DNA of 64,000 bases from Leptospiraceae bacterium (GCA_015075105.1 JABTUZ010000001.1:62001-126000); one strand, 5' to 3'; positions 29,001-39,231 are shown, numbered from the stretch's first letter. The notes: generated by a model from the letters alone, not told the origin. Made by a program: numbers and translations.

Positions 29001-30820
29001 GATTTTTGGTTTAAAAAAATGCTTTTGCGAAAACCGGGAAAAGACAGGCTTGTATTGTTTTCAGAATCTCTGTCGATGAGTACTCCTGTCAGAGGGAAAC
29101 TTCTTTTATTTTTTAAATTCAATAGTAAAAGTTTTCCGTCAATTTCATCTATTATAGATTGCACATACTCTTCACTTGCAAAGGGAGCTTGTGCCAGAAA
29201 GGAGGAAGGCTTTGTCCCTCTGAAGTAGTAATTGGTCTTTGTGTCTGAATCCGGGTGAACTAAAACTATGGCCAAGTTTTCAAATTCTTCTAATTCAAGT
29301 AATAAATTTTCGTAATAGTATTGAAATGAGATGAGATAGATCTCTACCAATTTTTCGTCAATTTTTTCTTGGGTATATAACTCAACCCATTGGATCATTT
29401 TATAAATTGTGTCTTTCAGTGTGTAAAGGATGGATACCGAGTTGTCCAAAAGTGGATTCATTCTCAGTTTCTTAAAGTCACTCAAACACTGAAAAATTAA
29501 ATCCCACCAATTTTTTAAAGTGAGTGCATCGTCCGGATGCTCTGGAATATACCTTCCCAGTGAATGAAATTTGTGATCACTGAAAACAAAGCACCCAATC
29601 ACTTTAGAAAATTCTTCAAAGGTATTTTTTAATTGATCGAAGTTTTCAATTGCAGTACTTGTAGAAACATCTTTCATGAAGTCCATATAGGATTTTGCAA
29701 TCGGGGTCGGATAGAAATTATAAACATTAGAAGGGTTGATGATGTCTTTTTTCAGCTTTGCTTTTTCTTCTAGAATTTTAAAAGTAGGATCCCCATGGAG
29801 AGAATAATTTGCCCAAGTTAGATCGTTTATGTTGTAGTTTCTTCTTGCATATTCTCCTGCAAGAAAAAGAGACTCGCCTATTGTTTTGTCGTTGAATAGA
29901 GAAGTATAAAATCGTATAGTAAAATCTAAGGTATTTTCGTTGTCTGCAATTTCCCAATTTGTTCCAATAAATGTACGAATCCCCGACATTAGAAATGAGC
30001 CTGCGAAGAAATTTAAAATACTTGGATTGGATTTCTTTTTAGCGTTTTCGGATGACTGACAGGAATTGCTAAAAACTAAATCTGTGTCAAAGCCGCTACT
30101 CTTGATTTCTCTTGCCTTTATTACTTTATCGTTGGACAGTAGCCAACCGTTTTCCAAAGGATCGTCAGAAAAGTATAAATGTCCGGAATAGTGTATGATA
30201 TTTTTTCCTTTGATGAGAGACAGTAACTTTAGTTTTGTGACTTGCCTTCCTCCGATAAATTCTATATCTAAAACAGACGACGGGACTTTTTGCTTTAGGG
30301 TTTTATATAGTTTTTCTCCTTCTAATCTTGCCCAATCTAAATCCTCAGTTGGGTCTGCGATGATTAGCATTTTCAGGCTTTCTCTGGATTTTTTCAATTT
30401 ACTGTGAGAGTACCCTTGAATGGTTTTTCCTATACAAAATTTATCTGATAAAAAACAATTTCCGTTGTGTAGCACAGACCAAGGAATTACGCTTAAAGGG
30501 GGTGCAATGTGAAAGTGAAGATATTTCTCTGATGTAGTTCTTAATTTGTCGGCGATCGGGGTTGGAAAAAATTGGTCAAAAAAAGCCTCTCCGATTTTTT
30601 TTAGGTCACTAAGTATGTCGATGGAAATTTGTGAATTGCCATCTTGATCAAAATACAGATTTCTGGAGACCTTGGTAAGGTGGTCAACCTCTTTCATAAA
30701 TTCAAAAATCAAATCTTCATCTACAATGGATTGCAAATGGGATTCTTTGGTAGGACTGTCATTTTCTAATACATTAAATACATTGACGTTTCCTACACGG
30801 TCAATTAATAACTCGATCAT
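28997..30820 (-). CDS. CHAT-domain (caspase-like) cysteine protease
   Basis: The 607 residues carry a CHAT domain in the N-terminal half. The likely catalytic dyad is H210 or H214 in HYSGH and C254 in FSNSCQSS. Around it are LSVIPWSVL, MLIIADPTEDL, the long GWLLS strand and the C-terminal block FIGTNWEIAD...ANYSLHGDPTF that are usual for the family. Residues about 350-607 form a separate helical domain without a match I know. There is no signal peptide or membrane helix, so it acts in the cytoplasm. It lies nine bases after a zinc-ribbon protein gene and downstream of a sigma factor gene. No TPR or other sensor domain is fused to it. Confidence 0.87.
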   Translation of the reverse strand: MIELLIDRVGNVNVFNVLENDSPTKESHLQSIVDEDLIFEFMKEVDHLTKVSRNLYFDQDGNSQISIDILSDLKKIGEAFFDQFFPTPIADKLRTTSEKYLHFHIAPPLSVIPWSVLHNGNCFLSDKFCIGKTIQGYSHSKLKKSRESLKMLIIADPTEDLDWARLEGEKLYKTLKQKVPSSVLDIEFIGGRQVTKLKLLSLIKGKNIIHYSGHLYFSDDPLENGWLLSNDKVIKAREIKSSGFDTDLVFSNSCQSSENAKKKSNPSILNFFAGSFLMSGIRTFIGTNWEIADNENTLDFTIRFYTSLFNDKTIGESLFLAGEYARRNYNINDLTWANYSLHGDPTFKILEEKAKLKKDIINPSNVYNFYPTPIAKSYMDFMKDVSTSTAIENFDQLKNTFEEFSKVIGCFVFSDHKFHSLGRYIPEHPDDALTLKNWWDLIFQCLSDFKKLRMNPLLDNSVSILYTLKDTIYKMIQWVELYTQEKIDEKLVEIYLISFQYYYENLLLELEEFENLAIVLVHPDSDTKTNYYFRGTKPSSFLAQAPFASEEYVQSIIDEIDGKLLLLNLKNKRSFPLTGVLIDRDSENNTSLSFPGFRKSIFLNQKS

Positions 30821-30829
30821 AAGGAAATA

Positions 30830-31552
30830 TTATTCTGTATAGATTGTAAGGTCAACTGATTTCAATCTATTTTTTCCGTTGAAATTCAGTCTATAGATTC
30901 CTTCCTGTAAATTTGGAAAACTCACAATTCCTTCTTCGTCTATTTTAGAAGACATAAGCAGTCTTTGGTTTAAGTTTAATTCGACTTCGTGAAAAGTGTT
31001 TTCATTTTTTGGATGCAGTTGAATCGTAAGGTAAATTAAATTTTCAGACTCTTTGATGAATTGATAAGAAAAATGAATGTCTTTATCTGATTCTTCCAAG
31101 ATTTTATATTTCAGAGAAGTATTTTTACTGCGAAAGGACGGGGACAACGGGTAGAGACTTTCTATGATACCTTTTCCAAACACGTCAAACACTTTAATCG
31201 TATCTGAAATTACACAAAGTAAGGATAGGTTTTGAGATTTGGCAGTGGTGTTGTCTTGGATAAATTTTTGTAAATAGACAGGAAGGGGCTTATTCGGGAT
31301 ATTTTTATCTTCCATTTTTGCGAGATCAATATTTTCGTTAAAATCCGAATACACCTTTGAGTTTGTCCCTGCAAGATATTTTTCTTTCAGAGTGTCAATG
31401 GTGAAATGAATCGTTTCAATACTTTGGTGGAGGGCTGATGTGCAATTTTCGCATTCAAATACTTTTGCAAATTGAATATCATTATTGAATAGAAAATTCT
31501 CAATCCTACTTCCATAGCAGGTTGGGTTTTTACAAAATTTATTATCATTCAT
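30830..31552 (-). CDS. Zinc-ribbon protein with beta-rich C-terminal domain, between sigma factor and CHAT protease
   Basis: The N-terminus has C7-x4-C12 and C34-x2-C37, an apparent treble-clef or zinc-ribbon site. A linker of about 60 polar residues follows, then about 130 residues that look beta-sandwich-like, ending in EEGIVSFPNLQEGIYRLNF, a carboxypeptidase-regulatory or Ig-like strand pattern. There is no signal peptide or membrane helix. I do not recognise the family. Its place, 49 bases after the sigma gene and nine bases before the CHAT gene, makes it the obvious candidate for a sigma partner or a protease substrate; both are inferences. Confidence 0.75.
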   Translation of the reverse strand: MNDNKFCKNPTCYGSRIENFLFNNDIQFAKVFECENCTSALHQSIETIHFTIDTLKEKYLAGTNSKVYSDFNENIDLAKMEDKNIPNKPLPVYLQKFIQDNTTAKSQNLSLLCVISDTIKVFDVFGKGIIESLYPLSPSFRSKNTSLKYKILEESDKDIHFSYQFIKESENLIYLTIQLHPKNENTFHEVELNLNQRLLMSSKIDEEGIVSFPNLQEGIYRLNFNGKNRLKSVDLTIYTE

Positions 31553-31601
31553 AGTTTAAGTTCACTCGGTTACTGTATTTGAGACGAAAAAAAAAGATTT
31601 T

Positions 31602-32489
31602 TTACACATAGGCCAACAAATTTTTTTGAAGTATTTCTATAACTCGGATCAAAGCTACGCTTACGTTTCCCTCTGATATTTCCAAGATTTCGGATACTAA
31701 CTTGTGTGGGGTTCTGGCAATTAGGTTGCCTTTTTGCTTTTTAGTCAATAATTTTTGGATTTGTTCGTATTTTTTGGAAATTGCAGATTCAATTTTATCT
31801 TTATATTCGAGGTTATCTTGAAAATTGATTTTTCCTTCCTTGTTTTGAATTTCTTTCAATCTTTGAATTGATGTGTAAAGCGATGTGATTTTTTCTTCGG
31901 AAAGTATGTTTTCCTTTTCTTTGTCCGAAAGAATCTCCCGAATTTTCAGAATTTCTTGGGAGAGGCTTTCTTTTGTTTTTCTCGTTTTATTTAGGATATA
32001 ATCAATTTCGTCGTCTTCCAAGTATAAATAGTAGATAAAGGATAATTTGAAAATTACTCTGTTCTCTATTTTGATTTGAGAGAGGGCTTTGTAAAATTCA
32101 TCTGTTACAAAATACGCATTTTCTTTTTCTAAAAATTTATTGTCCGGCTCGTTTTCTATTAAACTGTATTCTTCACCCTCTGAATTTATTCTATTTATAG
32201 AGTGGACTTTTAATTCTCTCTTAGATCTCTTCCAGTCGATTAGCATATTTCTAAGTACGGAATAAAACCATGTTTTGAAGCTGGACTTCCCTTTAAACGA
32301 TTGGAATTTTTTGCCTTCTTTTAGTCTTTCATACGCATATAAAAAAAAATCACCGGCTTCGTCTTCACTGAGGCGAAAAACTTTTATAGGAAAATTGTAA
32401 ATATCTTCAGAATATTCTTCAAAAAAAAATTTTAGACTTTCTGAATTTCCTTCTGCACAGGATTGAATGAGTTTTAATGTTACATCCAT
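31602..32489 (-). CDS. RNA polymerase sigma-70-family factor with a long linker
   Basis: Region 2 is visible in residues about 10-95: DEAGDFFLYAYERLKEGKKF and FKTWFYSVLRNMLIDWKRSK, the region 2.4 helix of extracytoplasmic-function sigmas. A region 4-like helix-turn-helix is at the very end (LVSEILEISEGNVSVALIRVIEIL). Between the two lie about 130 residues, much more than in ordinary ECF sigmas, with charged helices. No anti-sigma factor with a membrane helix is nearby; the next gene encodes a soluble zinc-ribbon protein. It is the first gene of the operon and diverges from the M23 peptidase gene. Confidence 0.85.
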   Translation of the reverse strand: MDVTLKLIQSCAEGNSESLKFFFEEYSEDIYNFPIKVFRLSEDEAGDFFLYAYERLKEGKKFQSFKGKSSFKTWFYSVLRNMLIDWKRSKRELKVHSINRINSEGEEYSLIENEPDNKFLEKENAYFVTDEFYKALSQIKIENRVIFKLSFIYYLYLEDDEIDYILNKTRKTKESLSQEILKIREILSDKEKENILSEEKITSLYTSIQRLKEIQNKEGKINFQDNLEYKDKIESAISKKYEQIQKLLTKKQKGNLIARTPHKLVSEILEISEGNVSVALIRVIEILQKNLLAYV

Positions 32490-32571
32490 TTTTCTATTGA
32501 AAAAATATCTTTACGTTTATAGAAAATTTTATCTATTGGATATTGTATATTCATTTTTTATTGATACTACA

Positions 32572-33483
32572 ATGGCAAAAAAAATATATTTATTATTTCT
32601 ATTATTCTGTTACTTGCCTTTCCCTCTTCGTTGGATAAGCTCGGAGTCAGAGCTGAAATTTTTTTATGTATAAGATCAGAAAAAAAGTAAGTTATCATCT
32701 ACATTCGGAGAGTCCAGAATGGATCATTTTCATAATGGCTTGGATATTGTTTCTATAAATGAAGAAGTGAAGTCCATAGCAGATGGAAAAATTGTCTATA
32801 CCCGGTATTCGGAAGACCAGCCTTTTGACAGCGATTACGGTACTGGAAACTGCGTTTGGGTATCCCACTCCAAGGGAATATTGTCTGCTTACTATCATTT
32901 AAAAAATACAAGGATAGATTTTTCTAAGTCAGATAATTTTGTAAAAGAGGGTGAAAAGTTAGGCTATACCGGAAATACAGGTCACTCCAGTGGCTCGCAC
33001 TTGCACTTTGTAGTTGCATCTGAAAATGGAGCAAAATTGATTAACCCTCTTATGATTTTACCTAAAATAGAAGATAGTATTTCTCCCGAAATCGGAGGGC
33101 TTACTTTAAGCGTAGGCGAAAATTATACAAATATCAACGACGGAGACAGCATCAATGTTTCTAAAAATTTTCCTCTCACCGTAACCGCTTTCGATAAAGG
33201 AGAGAATAGTGGTCAAAGAAGAGGAGTTCAGTATATAGGGTTTATTTTTAATGGCATAAAAATCAAAGAAAGCAGATTCAACGAAATTTCTATAAAAAAA
33301 GGAAAATGGATAAACGAAGATTCCTTAGAATATGATGAGCTGTACTATAATGGGAACTACTACATTGGAGACCTGTCTTTAAAATCCGGAGAGAATACAA
33401 TCCAAGTCAATGTCGCCGACTTTCACGGAAACACAAACTCTAAAACTTTTAGTTTTTACGTAAATAGAATTAGCGGTAAATAG
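32572..33483 (+). pseudogene. M23-family peptidoglycan endopeptidase, interrupted by an in-frame TAA
   Basis: The start ATG at 32572 opens a signal-peptide-like stretch (MAKKIYLLFLLFCYLPFP). The frame meets TAA at 32671-32673 and continues in the same frame through SKLSSTFGESRMDHFHNGLD, the front of an M23 (LytM) domain. The zinc ligands are present: H and D in HFHNGLD and H in GHSSGSHLHF. The part after the domain is a beta-rich tail of about 140 residues. Translation from the ATG at 32719 would give a protein without its signal peptide and without the first strand of the domain. Either a few codons were lost near 32670, or one base is wrong. Confidence 0.75.
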
Positions 33484-33485
33484 AT

Positions 33486-35087
33486 TTATTTTTTCTTTCC
33501 GGCTAGGATCCTGAAAATATTCAACCCATCCATTTGGGTTAGTGCTGCAGCCATTCCTCCCATCATTGCACCCGTGACCCCCGGAGAAGAAGCATCTGCT
33601 CCAACTAGATACAAACCTTCGATCGGAGTTTTAATATTGCACCAAGGAGATTTCCCCTTATGGAATCTTTCGGGAACGCAAGGGATTCCGTAAATATTAC
33701 CCTGGAAGTGTCCGGTGAAATGCTCGTTTGTGATTGGAGTGGATAGTTCTGAAAATTCGATTAGGTCATTAAAGCCCGGAAAAATTTTCTCTACATAGTT
33801 CAATAAACTTTCAGAGATTTCTTTTTTTAGTTTTTGGTAGTCTTCGTCTCTTTTTTTCCAAGGTTGGTCCTTCCATTTTTCAAAGGACTCATAATCACAA
33901 AATGCGATGATTTCTGCTGTGTGGGTTTTTGATTCCGGGTCTTTTAAAGAAGGAAAAGAGAGGTATAGTCCTGTAACATCTTTTGATTCTACCCAAGACT
34001 TTCTATTGGAGAAGTTTTTGTCGTGGTCGTAGTTGGAAAAAATCCAGTAGTTCTCTCCTTTGAATCCGAGCTTTCTTGGGTCTTCCGAAAATCCAAGATA
34101 CAAAGTTACACAAGCAAGATTTGGGCTATCTTTCATAAATTTTATTAAATCTTCTCTAAAGGTGATTTCTACAGAGTCCGGAATTAGCTTTATATAAGTA
34201 TTGTACGCGCCTGCATTTGACATTACTATATCAGAATAAAATTCTTTTGTATTGTCTTCTTCTCTTGTGTGTAAGTTTTTTACCCTAACTCCTGTTACTT
34301 TTCCGTCTTTGCATAAAATTTCTGTGACCTCGTGAGAAAGTAAAATTTCTCCACCTTTTTCTAAAATGATAGGCTCTATGGACTCGACTATTTTACCTGC
34401 ACCTCCTACAGGGTAGTACCCACCATTTATATAATGCTCTACAATTAAAGAATGGATTGCAAAGCTACTGAGAGAAGGTGGGAGACCGTAATCCCCCCAT
34501 TGAGAAACAAGTAAACTTTTTAGTTTCGGATCCTTGAAGTGAGAATCCATATAGTCTTTTGTGGTTTGAATCGAATCCTTAGATTCAAATAAATTGAAAA
34601 AACTATCTAAAAATGGTGGTGCTAATTTTAGCATCATATTTTTTCCGAAGTGACCTGCGACTTTTTTTACATCGAGGAAATATTTTTCGATTGAGGACTT
34701 TTCTTCTGGAAATAGATTCACTAAGTCGGAAATATATTTTTCTCTATTTCCATAAACGCTAAAAGTAAAATCGGGATATACGAATTTTTCAAAAGGCTCT
34801 TCCATTTTTTGCCAATGGACTTTTCCTCCAGTGATTGTATCAAAAATTTTTCTCGTAAAACTTTCTTCTTCTAAATTTCCTATATAATGGATTCCTACAT
34901 CCCAGAAAAATTTTTGTAACCTTCTGAAGCTGTGGGTAAATCCACCTGCTTTGAAATGTTTTTCTATAATCAGAATTTTTTTATTTTTGTATTGTGCGAG
35001 TAAACTCGCTGCGGTAAGGCTGCCGATACCAGAGCCTATAAATATGCAATCATAACGATTTGAGGTTTCCACTATTTTTACTCCCAT
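33486..35087 (-). CDS. FAD-dependent oxidoreductase of the phytoene-desaturase / carotenoid-isomerase type
   Basis: The N-terminal Rossmann motif is IGSGIGSLTAASLLAQ (GxGxxG) followed by KILIIEKHFKAGGFTHSF. The C-terminal FAD motif is EGLYLVGADASSPGVTGAMMGG. At 533 residues it fits the CrtI/CrtISO/RetSat family, which desaturates, isomerises or saturates polyenes; the substrate cannot be called. A TTG six codons upstream is also open, but the ATG at 35085-35087 is better placed. The gene overlaps the end of the HisI-like gene by about 38 bases. Confidence 0.85.
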   Translation of the reverse strand: MGVKIVETSNRYDCIFIGSGIGSLTAASLLAQYKNKKILIIEKHFKAGGFTHSFRRLQKFFWDVGIHYIGNLEEESFTRKIFDTITGGKVHWQKMEEPFEKFVYPDFTFSVYGNREKYISDLVNLFPEEKSSIEKYFLDVKKVAGHFGKNMMLKLAPPFLDSFFNLFESKDSIQTTKDYMDSHFKDPKLKSLLVSQWGDYGLPPSLSSFAIHSLIVEHYINGGYYPVGGAGKIVESIEPIILEKGGEILLSHEVTEILCKDGKVTGVRVKNLHTREEDNTKEFYSDIVMSNAGAYNTYIKLIPDSVEITFREDLIKFMKDSPNLACVTLYLGFSEDPRKLGFKGENYWIFSNYDHDKNFSNRKSWVESKDVTGLYLSFPSLKDPESKTHTAEIIAFCDYESFEKWKDQPWKKRDEDYQKLKKEISESLLNYVEKIFPGFNDLIEFSELSTPITNEHFTGHFQGNIYGIPCVPERFHKGKSPWCNIKTPIEGLYLVGADASSPGVTGAMMGGMAAALTQMDGLNIFRILAGKKK

Positions 35088-35661
35088 ATATTTGGTTAGG
35101 GTCAAATTCTTTTTTAGAATAATTAGTCACAAAAGAATCTTTTTCTAATTTTCTATAGAAACAGGAATAGAATCCTGTATGGCAAGAAGGAATTTTTTCT
35201 TTAGTTTGAAAAATGATCGAAGGCGTTTCGGAAAGATAGTAGATTTGTGAAATACTTTGGATCATACCGCTTTCTTCCCCTTTTTTCCAGATCGAATTTC
35301 TTTTTCGGCTGAAATAATGGGCGTAGCCGCTTTCTATACTAAGTGAAAGAGCTTCTTCATTTCCAAAGGCTTGCATTAGAATAGTCAGGAATGGATCTAT
35401 CGCAATAAAAGGGACTAGGGACGGAAAATGAAGGTCAGTTTCTTTTGAGATTTCTAAAAGTTTTACGGGGCTTTTAGGAAATTCACCCAAGATTAAAAAT
35501 GAATCTTCGTCGCAGTCTATAAAAATCTCAGAGTCTGGATATTTTTTTTGTAGCTCTTTTGCGAAATATAGCGAGTCCGCACATTTTGACAGTTCTATTC
35601 TTGCAATTTTTTTAGAAGTGGTGTCTTGATAAATTAAGATACAATTTTTCTGTTCTGGCAT
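35050..35661 (-). CDS. HisI-like (phosphoribosyl-AMP cyclohydrolase family) protein with altered metal site
   Basis: Residues about 80-175 follow the HisI fold: LTILMQAFGNEEALSLSIE, then GYAHYFSRKRNSIWKKGEES and the zinc motif CHTGFYSCFYR. In true HisI the segment before CHTG reads D-C-D-x-D and binds metal; here that position reads YYLSETPS, so the acidic ligands and the first zinc cysteine are missing. An unusual DCDED stands near residue 50 in an extra N-terminal domain of about 75 residues. The protein may be a displaced or inactive cyclohydrolase. No other his gene is near. Confidence 0.72.
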   Translation of the reverse strand: MPEQKNCILIYQDTTSKKIARIELSKCADSLYFAKELQKKYPDSEIFIDCDEDSFLILGEFPKSPVKLLEISKETDLHFPSLVPFIAIDPFLTILMQAFGNEEALSLSIESGYAHYFSRKRNSIWKKGEESGMIQSISQIYYLSETPSIIFQTKEKIPSCHTGFYSCFYRKLEKDSFVTNYSKKEFDPNQIYGSKNSGNLKSL

Positions 35662-35809
35662 TTTATTCTAACCATAATATAAAAGTAACAGAGATTGCAA
35701 AATAGTATTTTCATTTGAAAAATAGAAAAAATTGAACCATGAAAACATTGTCCCAAAATTCTCTTTTTAACAATTTGACAAAGCCCCCTCTAAAAAACAA
35801 AATGGTTTA

Positions 35810-36829
35810 ATGAGTTCAAGAAAAGAAAAAAAATCTGAAAATACCAAAGCGAAATCAAAACAGCCTTCTGCCTTTTCATCTATCGGCTCACTTGTCTTTA
35901 TTGTAGTATTGGTTTTTGCATTCAAATCTTCTATTCTGGATGCAAATAATATTCCTTCCGGTTCTATGATCCCTACTTTAAAAATTGGTGATTTTCTTTT
36001 TGTGAATAAAATGCGTTATTCTATTCGTATGCCATTTACCGAAAAAGAAATTTTCAGAATAGACAACCCTAAAAGAGGAGATATTATAACCTTTATCCCA
36101 CCCGCTACAGCACTCTCTGAAGATGAAGCCAAGCTCGGAATGTTTTCTAAGCGTTTTGTAAAAAGAGTTGTAGGGATGCCCGGAGATACGATTCGGATTA
36201 CAAAAAAAACTTTAGATACGACGAAAGGAAAAGTAGACCTTTCCTTTATAGAATACAAAGAGAGTGGAGCTACAGAATTTCAGAATTACAAACCGACTGA
36301 AATATCCAGAGAAAACGAGTTGAATGACTTAGATAACCCGGAAGCGTCCAAGCGTGCACTTTTTTTAGAAGAAAAGAATGGGTTCAAACATTTTACCTTA
36401 GAAGGGTATGACGATGATAGAAAATTTCATGTCATGGAATATTGTGATTTTAGAAATGGTTGCACGATCCCTCCCGATCGCTATATGGTAGTTGGTGACA
36501 ACAGAGACGATTCTCACGATTCCAGAGCTTGGGGTTTTGTTTCGAGGGAAGATATTTTAGGCAAGGCTCTAATCATTTATTTTTCAATTGACTGGAAAGA
36601 CAATGTGTGTATGTACAAAAATGAATCTGAGATCGCAGAGAAAGGTACAGAACTTACAGAAAAATACGAGGGAGCCGATTTGTTAAAAAAATGCCACCCT
36701 TATGAGATTTCACCTTACGGTTTTAGGAATAGAGAAGAATCTAAAAGTGATTGGGTTTTACGCACCCTCCAATATAGGATTTGGAGAATGAGTATTCGAT
36801 GGAAAAGAATTGGAAGAATTTTACAATAA
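35810..36829 (+). CDS. lepB: Signal peptidase I
   Basis: Cleaves signal peptides at the outer face of the inner membrane. It has one N-terminal membrane helix (about residues 25-43), the serine S52 in IPSGSMIPTL, the general-base lysine K118 in FVKRVVGMPGD, and the box VGDNRDDSHDSRAWG. The 339 residues include an insertion of about 60 residues after the lysine box. A TTGACA at 35775-35780 lies close to the ATG, so a very short leader is possible. Confidence 0.95.
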   Translation: MSSRKEKKSENTKAKSKQPSAFSSIGSLVFIVVLVFAFKSSILDANNIPSGSMIPTLKIGDFLFVNKMRYSIRMPFTEKEIFRIDNPKRGDIITFIPPATALSEDEAKLGMFSKRFVKRVVGMPGDTIRITKKTLDTTKGKVDLSFIEYKESGATEFQNYKPTEISRENELNDLDNPEASKRALFLEEKNGFKHFTLEGYDDDRKFHVMEYCDFRNGCTIPPDRYMVVGDNRDDSHDSRAWGFVSREDILGKALIIYFSIDWKDNVCMYKNESEIAEKGTELTEKYEGADLLKKCHPYEISPYGFRNREESKSDWVLRTLQYRIWRMSIRWKRIGRILQ

Positions 36830-36851
36830 GTTAAAATTTAAAAAATATCAT

Positions 36852-38066
36852 TTAAGTTAGTATTTTTAGAAACTTTCCTTTCTTACCTTGGCGTATGATA
36901 TACTCTCTATTTTTTTCTAAGGTAAATTTTTCATCGGTGAGTCTTTCTTCACCCAAGTAAAGTCCGCCGTTTGAGATGAGTCTTCTTCCTTCGGAGGAAG
37001 ATTTTATAAAACCTAATTTTGCAAGAATTGCAGTGAGTAAAACTTTCCCATCTTGAAAGTCAGAATCTCCCAATTTTGTAGTTTCTATATTTTCCGGGGT
37101 TACTCTGTTTTTTGGGTCATGAATTTTTTGCCATTGAGAAATGGCTTCTCTATTTTCTTCTTTTTCGTGAAATAAGTCCATTATCATAGTTGCAAGTTCA
37201 GTCTTTACTTCTTTCGGGTGAGTTTCTTTTTTTTGAATGGATTCTTTTTTAGAATTTATTTCTCTTATTGGAGTGTCGGTCAATAACTCAAAATAATTCC
37301 ACATCAATTCATCGCTAATAGACATGATTTTCCCATACATATCAATCGGTTTGTCGTTGAAGCCTATATAGTTTCCAAGTGACTTGGACATTTTTTTTGT
37401 ACCGTCGAGGCCTACAAGTAGTGGAAGAGTGATTACTACTTGTTGTGGTTTTCCGTAGTCTTTTTGCAATTCTCTTCCTACAAGCAGGTTGAACTTTTGG
37501 TCAGTGCCACCGATTTCAATATCACTTTCCATTACAACAGAATCGTAACCTTGGATTAGAGGGTATAAAAACTCTAGTACAGAAATGGGTGAACCGGATT
37601 TGTATCTTTTACTGAAGTCGTCTCTTTCCAAAAGTCTTGCTACATTGTATTTTGAAGCTAAGATTAATACTTCTTCAAAATTCATAGGTGAAACCCATTT
37701 TGAGTTAAATACAATTTTTGTTTTTTTGGGGTCTAAAATTTTAAATACTTGGGATTCGTAGGTTTTTGAGTTTTGTAATACTTCTTCTTTTGTTAGCCTT
37801 TTTCTTGTTTCTGATTTTCCAGTTGGGTCGCCAATCATTGCAGTAAAATCTCCGAGTAGAAAATTTACCTCATGCCCCAAATCTTGAAATAGCCTCATTT
37901 TCCTTATCAGTACAGAATGTCCGAGGTGCAAGTCAGGTGCAGTCGGATCAAATCCGGCTTTGATTTTTAATATTTTACCACTGTCGAGTTTTGTTTTTAA
38001 TTCTTCCTCAGGGATAATTTCTACTGTTCCCCGTTTTATTTTATCAATAATACTTTGGTCTGTCAT
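36852..38066 (-). CDS. tyrS: Tyrosyl-tRNA synthetase
   Basis: Class I synthetase with HLGH in [16 protein letters not shown] (the HIGH motif), the tyrosine-site residues around [22 protein letters not shown], and a C-terminal S4 RNA-binding domain ([20 protein letters not shown]). The 404 residues match the long TyrRS class. Its start lies within the last 23 bases of the AlgJ-like gene upstream. Confidence 0.96.
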   Translation of the reverse strand: MTDQSIIDKIKRGTVEIIPEEELKTKLDSGKILKIKAGFDPTAPDLHLGHSVLIRKMRLFQDLGHEVNFLLGDFTAMIGDPTGKSETRKRLTKEEVLQNSKTYESQVFKILDPKKTKIVFNSKWVSPMNFEEVLILASKYNVARLLERDDFSKRYKSGSPISVLEFLYPLIQGYDSVVMESDIEIGGTDQKFNLLVGRELQKDYGKPQQVVITLPLLVGLDGTKKMSKSLGNYIGFNDKPIDMYGKIMSISDELMWNYFELLTDTPIREINSKKESIQKKETHPKEVKTELATMIMDLFHEKEENREAISQWQKIHDPKNRVTPENIETTKLGDSDFQDGKVLLTAILAKLGFIKSSSEGRRLISNGGLYLGEERLTDEKFTLEKNREYIIRQGKKGKFLKILT

Positions 38067-39231
38067 TGTATTTACTCATTTTATATTTTTTTATAGTATT
38101 AGATTTTTTTTCTTCTGTGATTACTTTTTCTATAAACCCATATCCGAAATACTTTAGATTGACTTCGGATACAAGTAGAATAATTATATCTTTAGAGAAA
38201 ATATCTTTATTTAGATCGAATTTTTCTATTTGAGTGTTTGTTTTGCCGTTTATGGAATAATTGATTTTATCGTAGTAATAAAAATTAGACTCAATCGAAA
38301 ATAATTTTTCTGGGAGCTTAGTCGCTGATAGAGTAAAATAAAAACTATCTCCCACAATCAGTACGTTCGGCTTATAAAAGTTCGTATTTTCTATTAAAAT
38401 TTCAGGCTCAATATATTTACCAAAAGGTAAACTCCAAAGTAGGTTTAGAGAGTTAAAAATATCGCTGTCTAAATTATAATAGGGGAGGGTCGTTGTACTT
38501 TTCATTTGGACAGAAATTTTAGGGAAATTTTTATTTGTAACCTCTGAAATTTTTTGAATGATAACCGGCATCGCAATAGAGGCAGTGTAATAACTCCAGT
38601 GAGTTCCACCTTTTGGATAGAATGGCATTTTTTCTCCTTGTAAGCCTTTCATCCATGATATAAAATCTATACAGTGAATATAGTTTTCTTCTAAAACTTT
38701 TTTGAATTTTTTGTAGTTGGAGTTTTCTTTTTTTTGAGAGAGCATTTCTTCAGAAATATATTCAGGGTAGAAGGACGCTTTTCCCGGAGCCAAAAGAATG
38801 AAAAGAGGGATGTTTCTTTTTTGTAAAATATTTTTTAGCTTTTTTATATTTAGTCCAATCTCTTCGATTTTTTTATCTCCAAGGTAGTCTATTCCGAGGT
38901 GGGCTTCAATATGGTCTTTTTCAAATAGATAGTCTTTTTTCCCGAATACTGTTTTTTGTCCGTAGATTTTATGGAATAGACTGTAGTGGATTTGATTTCT
39001 AAACCGAATGAATACCCATCTTGACCCTGATTTTGAAGCAAGGTAGTTTTCTGTGGATTTTTGAAACTTTCCCGAAAAAAAATCTAAAAAATAGAATTTA
39101 GGTTCTTCTTGAGTGGGAACGGATCCGGAAAGTTTTAAACACTCCGGATGAAAAAATATTTCTATAAAAGTAAATAGAAAAGGTAGGCAGAAAACAATAA
39201 ATATAAATAGGAATTTTTTTTTGGGATTCAT
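38044..39231 (-). CDS. AlgJ/AlgX-like SGNH O-acetyltransferase partner
   Basis: A membrane anchor (residues 5-25) precedes an SGNH-type domain: [14 protein letters not shown], the histidine box [11 protein letters not shown], and the serine box [10 protein letters not shown]. Proteins like this take acetyl groups brought across the membrane by an MBOAT partner and put them on surface polysaccharide. The MBOAT gene lies five bases upstream in the same operon. The substrate polymer is unknown. Confidence 0.82.
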   Translation of the reverse strand: MNPKKKFLFIFIVFCLPFLFTFIEIFFHPECLKLSGSVPTQEEPKFYFLDFFSGKFQKSTENYLASKSGSRWVFIRFRNQIHYSLFHKIYGQKTVFGKKDYLFEKDHIEAHLGIDYLGDKKIEEIGLNIKKLKNILQKRNIPLFILLAPGKASFYPEYISEEMLSQKKENSNYKKFKKVLEENYIHCIDFISWMKGLQGEKMPFYPKGGTHWSYYTASIAMPVIIQKISEVTNKNFPKISVQMKSTTTLPYYNLDSDIFNSLNLLWSLPFGKYIEPEILIENTNFYKPNVLIVGDSFYFTLSATKLPEKLFSIESNFYYYDKINYSINGKTNTQIEKFDLNKDIFSKDIIILLVSEVNLKYFGYGFIEKVITEEKKSNTIKKYKMSKYNDRPKYY

